A DNA stretch of 64,000 nt, from positions 12,253,646-12,317,645 of the forward strand of contig OZ020625.1 in the NCBI GenBank assembly GCA_963971575.1. Reading direction: 5' to 3'. Shown piece by piece: positions 44,594 through 56,853 of the stretch. Source of the DNA: Liopterus haemorrhoidalis. Its lineage: Eukaryota; Arthropoda; Insecta; Coleoptera; Dytiscidae. Under the pieces are notes generated by a model. The model searched no databases. It saw nothing but the letters and a program-made list of their open reading frames with translations, and had not been told where the DNA came from. Both the position numbers and the translations under genes were made by a program. The number at the start of each line of letters is the position of its first letter. Within the stretch, counting starts at the first letter, position 1.

Positions 44594-46016
44594 CTATTGT
44601 TTGTTTTCAAAGATATTTACAAAGAAACAAGAAACCATATAAATAACGGAGGAAAATACAGCGAAGAATTCTGGACCGAACAAGGATTACGGCAAGGATG
44701 TCCGTTAAGCCCAACTCTGTTCTCCATGTACGTGTCGGATTTAGAAGAAGTTTTTCAAAGAGAGCAAACAGGCGGACTGGTAGTAGGCAATACAAAATTT
44801 ATCTCTCTATCCTATGCAGACGATATAGCTATTGTTGCAAAAACAGAACAAGAAATGAGGAAACTCCTTAAGTGTTTTAAGAAGTACTTACACAAGAAAA
44901 AACTGAAGTTAAACGCTGCTAAATCTAAAATTATGGTATTTAAGAAAGGAGGAGGCAGAGAGACTCAAAATAAATGGGATTGGTGTGGAGAAGAAATTGA
45001 GCAAGTGAAAGAATATGGGGGCCCAGAAGCACATATCAGGACCTTAGTAAGGAAATCAATGCAAGCATTGCCGCAAGTATGGGGCATAGGTGAGAGGAAA
45101 TTTAAAGGAGATATGAAGATAAGGATGCTCATGTTCAACTCCATAATCAAGAGCATAATGATGTATGGAGCGGAAATATGGGGTTGGGAGGACCAAGAGA
45201 AATTAGAAGTAGTGCAAAATAAATATATTAAGTGGACATTGGCTCTAGACAAATGTACACCGCAGTACATAATATTAGAAGAAGTGAAAGTTGACAACAT
45301 CAGGATAGAAGCTACAAAAAGAGCAATTAAATTTGAAGAGAGGATAATAAGACATCCAGAAAAAAAATTGCAAAACCAATGCTGGGCGGAAATAGAAAGA
45401 AAATTGGAGCAAAGAAAGATTGAATCCAAATGGGAAGTAAAAAGAAGAAAAAGACTTGAATATAACGGCTACTCAACAAGGGAGATATCTATAAAAAGGT
45501 TGGGAGGACAAGATGTGACACTGGAAATAAGAGATAGAATGAGGGATATCTAAGGGCAAGAAAGAAGCGAGAACCTAACAAATTCCAGATATAACGGCAA
45601 ATATGTAAAGACTTGGACGACACAGATACCAGAGTACCTAAAAACAAAAATGAACGGAGATAAGAAGAAAATAATAGCGAGATTTAGGTGCGGAAATGAG
45701 GAAAGGGAAAACGGATACTGGAGAAAGGATGAACAAAGAATGTGCAGGTTGTGTGGAGAGGAAATAGAAACCATAGAACACATACTGAAGAATTGCGGAG
45801 AAATGAAATATAAAGAAGAGACAAGAAAATATGTGCTGTGTGATTCAGGTCCAGGATGGACATGGATGGAGGAAGTCTTGGAGAGAAGAAGGAATTTGAA
45901 GCGAAGATACCCTAGTTAGCAATAATTATAGTTTTTTATGTGAAATATAAAGTTAATAATGCAAATATGTAGATATAGCCGAAAGGTACATAAATAAAGT
46001 ATTATCTATCTATCTA
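44594..46016 (+). pseudogene. Non-LTR retrotransposon ORF2, 5'-truncated, nearly open, with (TATC)n tail
   Basis: The frame 44597-45553 starts just before motif B: GLRQGCPLSPTLFSMY, then SYADDIAIVA (motif C intact), LNAAKSKIMVF, and an expected KYLG-type block that is deleted between VKEYG and GPEAHIRTL. After one frame change at about 45553 the sequence continues (45553-45919) with ARFRCGNEERENGYW and a terminal zinc knuckle CRLCGEEIETIEHILKNC. The 3' UTR contains AATAAA (about 45992) and ends in (TATC)n at 46016. The clade is uncertain; the knuckle and RxRCG block occur in several L1/R1/R4-like groups. The tail ends only 15 nt from the host exon b donor. Confidence 0.85.
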
Positions 46017-46032
46017 TTGTTTGTTTTCTTAC

Positions 46033-47175
46033 CTAAGAGGCCACTTAGGATTCCGGTAGCCATGCTAGCGGCCGGACAAACTGTGCCAATGACATCAAGC
46101 GCTATATTCGCCACCGTCATAACGGCTGCTATCACTGCCTTTAATACCGCCAGCTTCATCTTTCTTCTTGCTTCTTCTGTCCTCTTCTTTATCTCATCTA
46201 TTAGACCATCGAAAGCTTTTTTAAATTTATTCGACGTATTTATAACTCGATCGTGGGTTATTTCAATTTTTCTTTTAATATCAAATATTTTGCTGAAAAT
46301 CAGTAACTTTGCTTTGTGCAATTCGAGTCTTCTTATTTGGTTAAATCTATATTGTTCGTAAATTTTTATATGATTCTTTAATTTTAGCAGATAATGTGTA
46401 ATATTAGGGGTCATATCTGGTTTTTTAGTTCCCATAATGAGATTTCTTTTACTTTTTATAGAACCTACCAAAAAGTTACGTATATCATTGAGATAATTTG
46501 TGCAATTAGTTTCAATAGTTTCATTTGTAGTAGATACGTTAGGGCAAGTGTTGAGATTAGTACAGTTTTTATCTTCGCAAGTGGCATTAATTCGAAATAG
46601 CAACGATTCATAAAAGGAACTATAGTGGATAACATATCGTAGTTCAAAATATTGATTTTCTAAACTCAAAAATTCTAAACAAAATCCTTTAATGTCGTAC
46701 ATATCAGTTATTTTTTGTTCCTTTTCTAGTTTGTTATAAAATTTTAATATTTTCAGTTTATGTATTTTGTTTACTAAATTTTCACGAGCAAATGTTTTGT
46801 AATTAATAATAGGCCAATATTGCTCTTGAAACCCTGTTGCATTTTTTGGATACTTCATGTTTACGGTGTAGTAGTTGTCCTTGCCGTGAGCACCACTTTT
46901 GGCGCGAGAGGATGGAGGATATATACAAGGGGCCACACGTATTGGTATGGGTATTTCAAACCAAAAAAAGGTCAACTTGGGATACACATATTTATAATAA
47001 CAAGGACATTTTTGTAAACCGAAAGTTATCCATCCAGTAAAAAGGAAGCTAATGGCGAAAAAAAGATCATGTTCTTTGATTCCTCCTGGACCACCATCAG
47101 CGCCTTTTCCACCTCTGCCTTGGCGTCCGTCAGAGTTATTGATGGATATATCTATAGAGGATGTATTGTTGAGAC
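46033..47175 (-). CDS. Host gene, exon b
   Basis: The acceptor is TAATTTGCAG (47177-47176 and above) and the donor is GTAAGA (from 46032). Incoming phase 1 completes a Ser codon; outgoing phase is 1. It encodes 381 residues. It begins NNTSS and a second Gly-rich block (GRGGKGADGGPGG), then a hydrophobic LFFAISFLFTGW stretch and a Cys-Pro-Cys motif. A globular region follows with many sequons (NAT, NAT, NCT, NVS, NET, NCT, NIT) and six or more cysteines around CEDKNCTNLNTC. The C-terminal third is highly charged helix (IDEIKKRTEEARRKMKLAVL) leading into a ~40-residue hydrophobic, Gly/Ala-rich segment (VIAAVMTVANIALDVIGTV, then GILSGLLG) at the exon end. No start codon belongs here; it is an internal exon. 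Confidence 0.85.
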
Positions 47176-47580
47176 CTGCAAATTAAATTGGGCTATAAAC
47201 AGAGATAAATATCAAGGGACGGTTTCATGATACCGTCTCATGAGACTTATATGATATGGGTAGTAGGGTTGTACATCGAAGGCAATACATCGATGTTTAA
47301 CATCGATGTTAACATCGGCACTTACTATCGATGTTGAAAAAGCATCGAAGGAAAAACATCGATGTATCGGAAACATCGATGTTTTATTAATATTAAAAAA
47401 AGCTATATATTTATATTATATAGGTTTTATTTAATAATGTAAAGATAAAATACGAAAAAAGTAACACATAATACACAAAAAGCATTTATTAGATTTTGAA
47501 ATAGAAATATTCCTTTTTAATAGTAATTAATTTCACATTAATATTATTATACCCAATATAATAATCCTAATTTGTACCTA

Positions 47581-47762
47581 CAGTCTATTCCAAACGATTA
47601 GGCGGAACTAACCGCAATTTTCATTTTTGTAATTTGTCATTAGATATTTTTTTATATATTGAAGTTGACTTTTCATGAACAAAATGATCAAAAGCTTCAA
47701 TCAATCGGTAAAAGTAACTAGAATTGAAAATCTAGTTCCGCCTAAACCGAAGGAACAGACCT
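47581..47762. mobile_element. TA-flanked MITE, 182 bp
   Basis: Inverted ends CAGTCTATTCC...AGGCGGAACTA and (inverse) AGGTCTGTTCC...AGGCGGAACTA between TA dinucleotides (47579-47580, 47763-47764). A second, opposite, truncated copy is at about 47903-48050. Confidence 0.7.
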
Positions 47763-47902
47763 TACTATTTTTACATTTCTAAAATGAAATATTGTATTTT
47801 ATTACTATACTAATATAGTAATCTTAATGTTAATTTTATATTATTTAACATAAAAATAACACTGTCATACACAATTATTTTTATACTTTTTTAAGTTGAA
47901 AT

Positions 47903-48050
47903 AAAGTCTGTTCCATTGATTTAGGCGGAACTAGATTTTCAATTCTAGTTACTTTTACCGATTAATTGAAGCTTTTGATCATTTTGTTCAGGAAAAGCCA
48001 ACTTCAATATATAAAAAAATAGCTAATGACAACTTACAAAAATCCAGGGC
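47903..48050. mobile_element. Second copy of the TA-flanked MITE, inverted and truncated
   Basis: It reads aagtctgttccattgattta then the same body as 47581-47762 in the opposite orientation, lost after acttacaaaaatccag. The two copies could form a ~140 bp stem. Confidence 0.7.
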
Positions 48051-48205
48051 TTGGAGGAATAACCACTGGGAAAGTGTCAACAAGACTCAAAAAGAAAAAG
48101 TGTGTTGGCGTCGTTGGTCGTTCGCATTGTTTGCAAAAATTAGAAGTTTCTCCTTATTTTTCGTATTCTGCTAACTGCTAAGAAGAATAAGAACTAACAC
48201 TATTA

Positions 48206-49001
48206 TGGCCGGTATTATAAAGCAAAATAGTTTGCTACTAAATTTTAGTTAAGAGTTAAACTAATTTAAACCATAGATTTCGGTATTATAAAAGTTGGTT
48301 TAAAAAAGTTCCCAACTAAATCTACAAACTAAATTAGTTGACAGAATTTCTGGGTACTAAATTATAGTTGGCAACTATATTTGTATTAAATTTAAATAAT
48401 AAGCATTTTGTTTACATTGAAATAACTTGTTTATATTATTTATACTAAAATATATACTATATAATAATAACTGCAAAATAAGGATAATATTGTACATAAA
48501 AAAAAAATTCATATTAGTAGATTTATATACATAATCAACATAAATTTACATATTATGTCATCAGTATCATCTGTCAGTAGTGTGTCATCTGTCAGTAGTG
48601 TTTCATCACCATTCGTTATGTTCCATTAATTTAGTTTTTCAATAACACTAACATTATCAGTTTTTTTGTTTTCCACTACATTTTTATATTTATGTACTAT
48701 ATCAATTAATTGCTCTTTTTCAATTTCTGTATAGTTTTAACCTCTATCCCGTTTTTTTTTTTCCATTTGATAATTCTTTTTCACTGTCAAAATTATAGGT
48801 AGGCATCTACCGGTCAGTTGTATAACTAACGTTCGGTCGGTAAATCTTGACACTAAATTGTTTTAGTTGTGAACTAGTTACTTAGTTGGCTGTTCTGATT
48901 TATAATACCGAAATTAAATAACTTGTTATATTAGTTGTCAACTAAATTTAGTTTGCAACTAGATAGTTGGTCCTTTGGTTAGGTTTTTATAATACCGGCC
49001 A
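48206..49001. mobile_element. PIF/Harbinger-type non-autonomous element
   Basis: Exact 16 bp inverted ends TGGCCGGTATTATAAA, flanked by TTA (48203-48205, 49002-49004), the standard 3 bp target of the superfamily. Interior repeats of an aactaaa(t/a)ttagttg motif; no coding region. Confidence 0.8.
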
Positions 49002-49592
49002 TTAGTATTGTTATATCACAATAGATGGCGCTTATATTTTGTGTATTAATTTTTATAAAAATAAATTTTTTTACAGTGACTGTATAAAGACAGTGTGGCC
49101 ATACGATGGTCTCATTTTCTATTGGTCGAGCTGAAGTCCGCCATGTTTCTACCAACTTTGTTACAGATTATATATGGTTTACATGTGTTTAGCTTGTGTT
49201 TCAACAGATTTAAGTGATATTTTCAAATATTATACGTATATTTAGACGTTTAATAGTGAATATTGTTGTGTTTGTGATGAGTAATGTAGATAATGTAAAC
49301 TGTGCACATATTTTAAATTGTTACAAATTAAAATTAAAAATAAGGAAACGTTTTGTTATGTTTAGGTTAAAAATTGCTGGGAAAAAAGGCTAAATGAACA
49401 TAAAAAAACATTATGCCAGTAAATCATGGATAAATGGATGGTTTCACAATTATAAGAAGTATTTACTTTCATTAATTTTAATGTTATTCCATACTGATTT
49501 CATTTTATTTTTCACCTGACCATAATTTTAGTTGAATAAATGCATAATTGATAATATATACATCAGTTTTCTTTATTAATATATCATTTATA

Positions 49593-49797
49593 CCATGAGT
49601 TCAAAAAGAAATTGCATAAGGGTTGGCTATGGAAAATAAAAGTAATGTCAACAGAAAGCTTTAGAATTAATTTACTGTCTGAATTAATTAAATCACTCTT
49701 GTTGTCATAAGTTATTTATTGTTACATAAAGCTTGTAGTATACATTATTTTATTTTTCCATAGCCAACTCTTATGTAATTTCTTTTTGAAGTCAGGG
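49593..49797. mobile_element. TA-flanked MITE with ~50 bp inverted repeats
   Basis: The left arm carries tcaaaaagaaattgcataag and ggttggctatggaaaataaa; the inverse lies at the right end with few changes; TA flanks at 49591-49592 and 49798-49799. Confidence 0.8.
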
Positions 49798-49859
49798 TAT
49801 ATAACATGTTCTGCTTATTCTTTTTTAATATGAAAATATCCTATTTTTTTTTTTTATAT

Positions 49860-51560
49860 AAACATGCGTTTTTCAATACTATTTCGAGATATTTTAAAAA
49901 GACACATTTGTGCAAAAAAGAAATTGTATAACACAACAAACACAGGAAATACGACGGGATGTATAATTCACCCCGTTTGTAGATTCACACCTTCAGGGGT
50001 TGATTAGGCAAAATCCTGAAATAAGTTTTTCGGCATTTGTATGAGTAATCTTTGTAAGCAAAAACCAAGTCGGTATCTTATTGGTCCTAAGAGATATTAA
50101 GGAATCCTTGAAATCACATGTCACCCTTTTTCCCCCTTTGGGGCTGAAATTTATAAAACTGTCATTTCGAAATATTTTAAAAATACACCTATGTGCCAAA
50201 AAGTAATGTTACATCTCAACAATCACAGGAAATACGACGGGATGTATAATTCACCCCAATTGTAAATTCACCCCTTTAGGGGTTGATAAGAACAAAATCC
50301 TGAAATTAGTTTTTCGGTATTTGTATGGGTAATTTTTGTAAGCAAAAAGCAAGTCGATATCTTATTGGTCCTAAGAGATATTAAAGAATCCTTGAAATCA
50401 CATATTACCCCTTTTCACCCTTTAGGGGTGAAATTTAAAAAAACTGTCAAAACCATTTCGAAATATTTTAAAAATACACCTATGTGCCAAACAGTAATGT
50501 CACATCTCAACAATCACAGGAAATACGGCGGGATGTATAATTCGCCCCAATTGTAGATTCACCCCTTTAGGGGTTGATAAGGACAAAATGCTGGAATTAG
50601 TTTTTCGGTTTTGTATGGGTATTTTTTGTAAGCAAAAAGCAAGTGGATATCTTATTGGTCCTAAGAGATATTAAAGAATCCTTGAAATCACATATTACCC
50701 CTTTTCACCCTTTAGGGGTGAAATTTTAAAAAACTGTCAAAACCATTTCGAGATATTATAAAAAGACACCTATGTGCCAAAAAGAAACCTTAGAACTCAA
50801 CAAACACAGGAAATACGACGGGATGTAAAATTCACCCCGATTGTAGATTCACCCCTTTAGGGGTTGATTAGGGCAAAATCCTGAAATAAGTTTTTCGGCA
50901 TTTGTATGGGTAATCTTCGTAAGCAAAAACTAAGTTGATATCTTATTGGTCCTAAGAAATATTAAGGAATCCTTGAAATCACATGTCACCCCTTTTCACC
51001 CTTTGGGGCTGAAATTTAAAAAAACTGTCAAAACCATTACGAAATATTTTAAAAATACACCTATGTGCCAAACAGTAATGTCACATCTCAACAATCACAG
51101 GAAATACGGCGGGATGTATAATTCGCCCCAATTGTAGATTCACCCCTTTAGGGGTTGATAAGGACAAAATGCTGGAATTAGTTTTTCGGTTTTGTATGGG
51201 TATTTTTTGTAAGCAAAAAGCAAGTCGTTATCTTATTGGTTCTAAGAGATATTAAAGAATCCTTGAAATCACATATTAGCCCTTTTCACCCTTTAGGGAT
51301 GAAATTTTAAAAAACTGTCAAAACCATTTCGAGATATTATAAAAAGACACCTATGTGCCAAAAAGAAACCTTATAACTCAACAAACACAGGAAATACGAC
51401 GGGATGTAAAATTCACCCCGTTTGTAGATTCACCCCTTTAGGGGTTGATTAGGACAAAATCCTGAAATAAGTTTTTCGGCATATGTATGTGTAATCTTTG
51501 TAAGCAAAAACTAAGTCGATATCCCATCGACCCGAAGAGATATTAAAGAATCCGTGATAA
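49860..51560 (-). repeat. Tandem array of the Helitron-type ~290 bp unit
   Basis: Six units spaced about 290 bp apart (gtaagcaaaa at about 50051, 50338, 50628, 50918, 51208, 51499). They match the units inside the Helitron at 29457-32311, and alternate units are more alike than neighbours. No Helitron ends seen here. Confidence 0.85.
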
Positions 51561-51829
51561 CCCAATACAAATCTGGAATAAACATGGCGGCTACAGTTCA
51601 TATGGCCACACTGTCTTTATACAGTCACTGTAAAATTTTTAAGATTCCAACGCCTCTAGCGGTAGTTTCTGAATTTCAAAGTTTAAACATCAACATCGGT
51701 AGTAGACATCGATGTTTTATCGATACTATCGCCAGCTGACCATCGATGGTAAAAACATCGATGTTTTTAAAACAAACATCGATGTTTTCGATACATCGAT
51801 GTTTTTTCCCCATCCCTAATGGGTAGGCA

Positions 51830-52485
51830 CGTCTCCAAAGGTTTCATTTGGTAACAGTAATGGGTCTAACTTACGTTGTAATATCTTTATCGGTACACGT
51901 TGTAAGCAGTGTTGCCACCTTGAGGGAAATTTCCCTTTTCGTGGGAAATTTTCACCTAATTTTTTAAGAATGGGAAAAAAGAGAATTATTTCTAAATTAG
52001 TTACAAGTCGTGAGAAATTTGGAAAATTTATTAGAATATTATTAGAAACTTATATTATATATTATAAATCTTTAATAATTATTTTTTTTCTTTTAATTAA
52101 ATATTTTGCGGTCGAATGCTGGCTCAACAGCAACACGGATTTTATAATTATTGGTGGCAGCCTTGACAGTAACTGATGTGTTTTGTAATTTTGCTTTCTA
52201 TTTGCTATCTCTATACAAGATTATTAAAGTAAAGGTTGTCTCGTAACTTCTGACCAATCAGAGCGTGAGAGGGAATACGTCACATGTATGCGTAGTTCAA
52301 ACTAGCATACAAAATTAATATAGATGTTGAATGTTTTTAAATATTTTTATTGACTACATTCATAATAGATATTTATTGCAATCTGGTTCTACTGAATAAA
52401 TTATAAATAAAAACCTAAGGAAATTTTATACTGATTTATATAAAATTTAAGGTGATGGGTATTTGTATTATAGTTAATAAATAAC
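51830..52485. other. Intronic sequence with a possible decayed hAT
   Basis: cagtgttgccacc (51908) and ggtggcagccttg (about 52151) are near-inverse, hAT-like ends, but I find no matching 8 bp flanks. The remainder is AT-rich without features. Confidence 0.35.
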
Positions 52486-52835
52486 AATAAAATTCAAATT
52501 CAAATTTAAATTTATTTCCCAAATTCAAAAATATATAGATACATACATACATATATACATAAACAATGTTTCCTATAGTTACGAAAAACAAACATGTATA
52601 ACAGTATCTCCAACAAAAGCAAAAATTTATAAAATATAAGATGGACAGCTAAACACACTAAGCAAACAAAGCTTGTATTGTGCTCAGCTGATTCTTCTAG
52701 ATTATGCGAATCATTAGAACTTGCAAAAGAAAATAAGAAATCAGTATAATTAAACATGCATTGACATATTATGTACTGAATGTATTAAAAAACATTCTTT
52801 GTGTAAAACAAACATTTCCATGTAAAAAAAACTTG

Positions 52836-54950
52836 TTAAGAATACTCAAAAACTTTAAGAAACAAATTGTTGTTATCTGATATATATTTTTTTATTTCAT
52901 TAATAAAAATTTTGAGCTTATTAATTTTTCTGAGGTGTGTAGGAATAATATTATAAAGTATTGGACCGAAAAAATTCATATTTCTTTGACAGAGACTCTT
53001 TTTTAGAATAGAAATTTGTAGGTTATAATTATTGTTGTGTCTGGTATTGTAATTGTGATTAATTAAATCATTATTTTTATCTTTTTTATAATAGTAAATA
53101 ATGGCATTCAGAATATATAGATTTCCAACGTTAAATATGTTATTTTCCGTGTATAGTGAATCTGTTGAGAAATGATAACCATTTTTTAAAATAATTTTTA
53201 ATATGCTATTTTGAATAATTTGTAGATTATGAAGTGCATTATTATAGAGACCACCCCAGCAAGTTACACCATACCTAATGATAGACTCTACAAGGGATGT
53301 ATAAATAATTTTAATTGTTTTAATATTTAGTATGTCTCTAATGCAATAAAATTTTGGAATCAAGTTTCTGATTTTTTTTACTATACTTTCAATGCGTGTG
53401 TCCCATCTCATGTGTTGATCGATCATAACACCGAGGTATTTTAAGGTTTTAACTTTTTTTTAACATTCAGATGTGTTATTAATTTTAATTTCTAGAAAGA
53501 TTGGTTGTCCTGGGGACGATAAAGAGAATGAAATAAATTTAGATTTATTGAAATTTAAAGTGAGTAGGTGCGAATCTAACCATTTTTTGTTTAAATATAA
53601 AATAGACCTTGAGATGTTTTTTCAAGGGTTTCTGACCATGTATCTCCTGCAAATATCAGTGCTGTGGCATCAGCATAAGAAATTATTTGCCCACTATTTT
53701 GTAGATTACATAAGTCATTTTTATAAATTAAGAACAAAATGGCTGAGATTACGGTACCTTGTGGGATACCAATTGAAACCAGTAGTTTCAATTAGAACTA
53801 ATTGTTTTATTAATTTTTACACACTGAAATCGATTTGATAGGTAGCTTTTAAAAAGTTTTAATACTGTTGCTCTAATACCTAAGTCTTCTAGTTTGTTTA
53901 GAAGAATATTATGAGGCACAGTATCAAAAGCTTTAGCCAGGTCCAAGAGAACTGTAAGGGTTTTTTTTTTATTATTATTTAAGTTTGAAATTATTTTTGA
54001 TGTAAGTGTAAGAATGGCTGATTCAGTGTTAGAACCTTGAATAAATCCAAATTGATTAGGTGAGATAAACTTTAGTTTATCTAAGTACTGTAATAATCTT
54101 GTTTTTAATACACTTTTCGAGAATTTTCGCAAAATTATTAATCTAACTGATTGGTTTGTAATTATTCGTATCACTTTTATTTCCTGCTTTAAATAAAGGT
54201 GTGATTATAGATTCCTTGAAGTAATCAGGAATTATGCCTGTAACGAAAATTAAATTGAAAATATGTTTTAAAAGTACTCGAAGATAATTTATCAGGCCCA
54301 GCTGAATTATTATTTTTTAGATCATGTATGTATTCAATAAGTTCATTTTCATTTATTGGTGTCAAAAACATAGGTATGCTAGAGTTATTTTTGGAGGCCA
54401 GGGGTGGATTTTGAGTTGAGATTTTTGAAGCCATTAATTTACCCACTTGAGTAAAGTGATGATTAAAAATATTCCCTATGTCTAGTTCATTGGTATATTC
54501 AATATTATTTTTTTTAAAATTTTGATATATTATTATACTTATGTGATATTTCGTTTGCTTCATCAGCTATGATTCTGAAAATATTTTTAAAATTATTGTT
54601 AGCTTCTTTAATTTTCGTTTTGTAATATTCATTTTTTGTAAATTTAATGATTTTGTTTAATTTATTTCTATAGTCATTATTATCTAACTTTGCTGATGGA
54701 TTATTTTTGTTTTTATTTACTTTAAATTTAAGTTTATCTCGATGTTTAATTGATTTTAGAATACCGTTTGTGATCCAAGGTTTGATTTTATAATTTTTTT
54801 TCTTAATTAAGTAGAAAGTAGAAGAATGTAGATTAATAATATTAGTATATTTTTGTAAAAATGTATCAGTTGCTGCATTTGGCTCTGCAGATGTTAGAAC
54901 CGAGTTCCAATTTTCTTGTATCAAGGCTTTATTCAGAGCGTCATAATTTA
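52836..54950 (-). pseudogene. ORF2 of the CR1/Jockey-type element: linker, reverse transcriptase, C terminus
   Basis: Consecutive frames give YRTEINYDALNKALIQENW (directly after the repeat insertion), KPWITNGILKSIKHRDKL, LKNNNSAGPDKLSSSTFK, and LDKLKFISPNQFGFIQGSN. Motif A follows as TVLLDLAKAFDTVPH, with the catalytic Asp kept. Then GIPQGTVISAILF (motif B) and SYADATALIFAG, where YADD has become YADA. A gap follows near 53450-53590, then IDQHMRWDTRIESIVKKI, IIRYGVTCWGGLYNNAL and a C terminus with NYNTRH. At least four frame breaks. It is an old, inactive copy whose reading order is still fully legible. Confidence 0.85.
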
Positions 54951-54975
54951 TCTCAGTTCTGTAAACATAATTTTT

Positions 54976-56025
54976 AGGGTTTTGTAGGTATGACCAAAAA
55001 ACCCTTATACCGTCATTTTATCGTATGTCTGTCTGTCTGTCTGTTCGGTAAAAATTGTAGCCAAACGGATAAACCTAGAGAGTTGAAATTTGGCATGCTT
55101 GTACAACTTTTTGACCCGCACATAGGAAAAATACTAAAACATCTAAAAAACATATCCCCTTAAAAATATAAACAAATATGTGCTCATCGAAAAAAAAAAA
55201 AAATTTTTAAATTCTGAGTAGGGTATCAAATGAAAGCCCTTAGTACGTGGATTAACGATCAAAATTTTATTTTTGCAAAATAAATTATTTTGACACGATT
55301 TTTGTCAAAATTGTGCAAAAAAAATTTTGTCCCACACCCTGTAGCCCAGATGGTTTAAACTAAAAATCTGAAAAAAATCTAAGTAATGGATATTGGTGTG
55401 AACCGGAATAGTACAACAGGAATTTTTGATCAGATTATGTTTTCGGAAAATAATGCATTTTTTGTGTTTTTTACCAAAATATGTTAAATATTTAATTCGC
55501 TATGTAACCTAGTTGATACGTCAGCGCTCATAGCGATGTGCGTTTAGTCATTGGTTTTCTAATTTGTCAAACACGTAACTTGCAAACTAGAGTTCGAATC
55601 CTGTCAATTTTAATTTTTTTTGTTTTTTTTGCAGTTTTCTTTTGTTTAAATTATTTTGTCAAAATTCTAGTTATATTTTGGTAAATGTTGCATTTAATTT
55701 TTAAAAGCGTAAATTTAATAACCAGTGGGAAGTGTTGAAATTATAATTTAATTCTGTTTGATGTATACGTAATCAGAGGGCGGGGTTAATGATTTAAGCA
55801 ACCAATAGAAGCCATAGGCGCAATTTTCAAAATATTAATGAACCTTGCTATGTAAAAAAAATACTGCACATATTTAGAAACTTAAATAATGGTATTAGGC
55901 ATTCGAATTAAAATTCATAAAAAAATATTTTGACATAAAATTTGTTTTGTCATCCCAAATAATCATCATTCAGTTATTAAATACCTGCAAAACCCTGAAA
56001 TGTGTGAAAATTCACACTTCACATC
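54976..56025 (+). repeat. tRNA-module repeat family, copy D (complete, with duplication)
   Basis: A 1050 bp copy running from agggttttgtaggtatgacc to ttcacacttcacatc, flanked by aattttt on both sides (54969-54975, 56026-56032). It is inserted between endonuclease and linker of the CR1-type element, which resumes in register. This copy defines the family borders. Confidence 0.85.
55520..55610 (+). other. tRNA-like module within repeat copy D
   Basis: B-box gagttcgaatcc (55590-55601) is intact. The A-box region (taacctagttgatacgtcag) is more divergent than in copies A-C. Confidence 0.4.
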
Positions 56026-56091
56026 AATTTTTTATTAAATACTTATTATTTATAATGAAATTAAAACGTATAGTTATCGGATAATGATCTG

Positions 56092-56853
56092 TTATACTGT
56101 TTTGTAGTATAAAGGACTTGTTTTCAATTTTTTTACAAGAGTTAGATTTTTTACGTTAATGTGATCAATACATGAGCTGGATACAGCAGATACCCTTGTT
56201 GGTGCTGTAATGCTACTAGTGAAGTTATATGTGGCAATAATGTTAAGATATTTATGACAAATAATATCAGAAACATCCAGAGTATTAATGTTTAGATCAC
56301 CAATAATTAACTCAATTTGTTGTTTGTCAAATTTTCTGATGCAGTGATCAAATTCATCGAAAACTGTGTGTATAATTGAAGAAGGAGATCTATATATTGC
56401 AATAATTCCAAATGATATTTTATTATAGGTAAAAGAGATTCTAGTAAAGGAGACTTCTGTTAATTTTATAATTTCAAAGTTACAGTTTAAGTTGTTCTTG
56501 TAGAATATTGAATAGAAATTGGAATACCCTGTTATATAGTAATTAGATAGATTCTCAATATGCCAAGTTTCAGACAAAATAATAATATCATAACAAATTG
56601 ATTTTGTTTCCTCTAAAAATAATAAAAGATTACTAAAATTTTTATTCAGGCTGCTAATGTTTAGGTGTATGATGTTAAAATTAAAATTTTTATTATTATT
56701 AGCTATCTTTAAGTAGTCATCAACTGAAAATGTTTGTTTCGAAGGTGAGACATTAGAAATAGAGTTCTCAATTTGGTTTAGAAGTGTAACAGTGTTCATT
56801 AAGAAGCATAAATATATTAAGTGAAAACTAAAATCAAACTTATAACAATTCAA
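56092..56853 (-). pseudogene. AP-like endonuclease of the CR1/Jockey-type element
   Basis: A 253-codon open frame with FNIIHLNISSLNKNFSNLL (the usual NIxSL block), DIIILSETWH (catalytic Glu), GIIAIYRSPSS, ELIIGDLNIN (GDxN catalytic pair) and VSAVSSSCIDHI (SxIDHI). Just beyond, in another frame, lies SITDHYPITIRFNF, the SDH block. Nearly all catalytic motifs are visible, with a frameshift before the last one. The upstream start is uncertain; a Met near 56799 (MNTVTLLNQ) is a possible ORF2 start. Confidence 0.85.

Larger units (their letters stand above)
47264..51818. mobile_element. Composite hAT element, 4.6 kb, with 8 bp duplication
   Basis: The ends are TAGGGTTGTACATCGA and (inverse) TAGGGATGGGGAAAAAAC. 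Both subterminal regions are packed with ACATCGATGT palindromes. Flanks are atgggtag at 47256-47263 and 51819-51826 (perfect 8 bp). The interior is filled by nested elements (47581-47762, 47903-48050, 48206-49001, 49593-49797, 49860-51560). A 40 bp inverse pair (gactgtataaagacagtgtg at 49079 and its reverse at about 51605) probably belongs to another nested element split by the tandem repeats. No transposase recognised. Confidence 0.8.

Noticed and set aside
44965..45429. 154-codon minus-strand frame
   Set aside because: Antisense shadow of the non-LTR ORF2 on the plus strand.
46010..46987. Independent single-exon gene starting at the GTG of 46987
   Set aside because: The frame continues upstream to a good acceptor at 47176 in phase with exon a, so it is an internal exon, not a gene start.
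51908..52163. hAT element with ends cagtgttgccacc / ggtggcagccttg
   Set aside because: Ends are only partly inverse and the flanks do not match over 8 bp; kept only as a weak possibility.
52512..52757. Open frame in the 3' region of the CR1-type element
   Set aside because: Lies beyond the recognised C terminus in AT-rich 3' sequence; no similarity to any retrotransposon domain.
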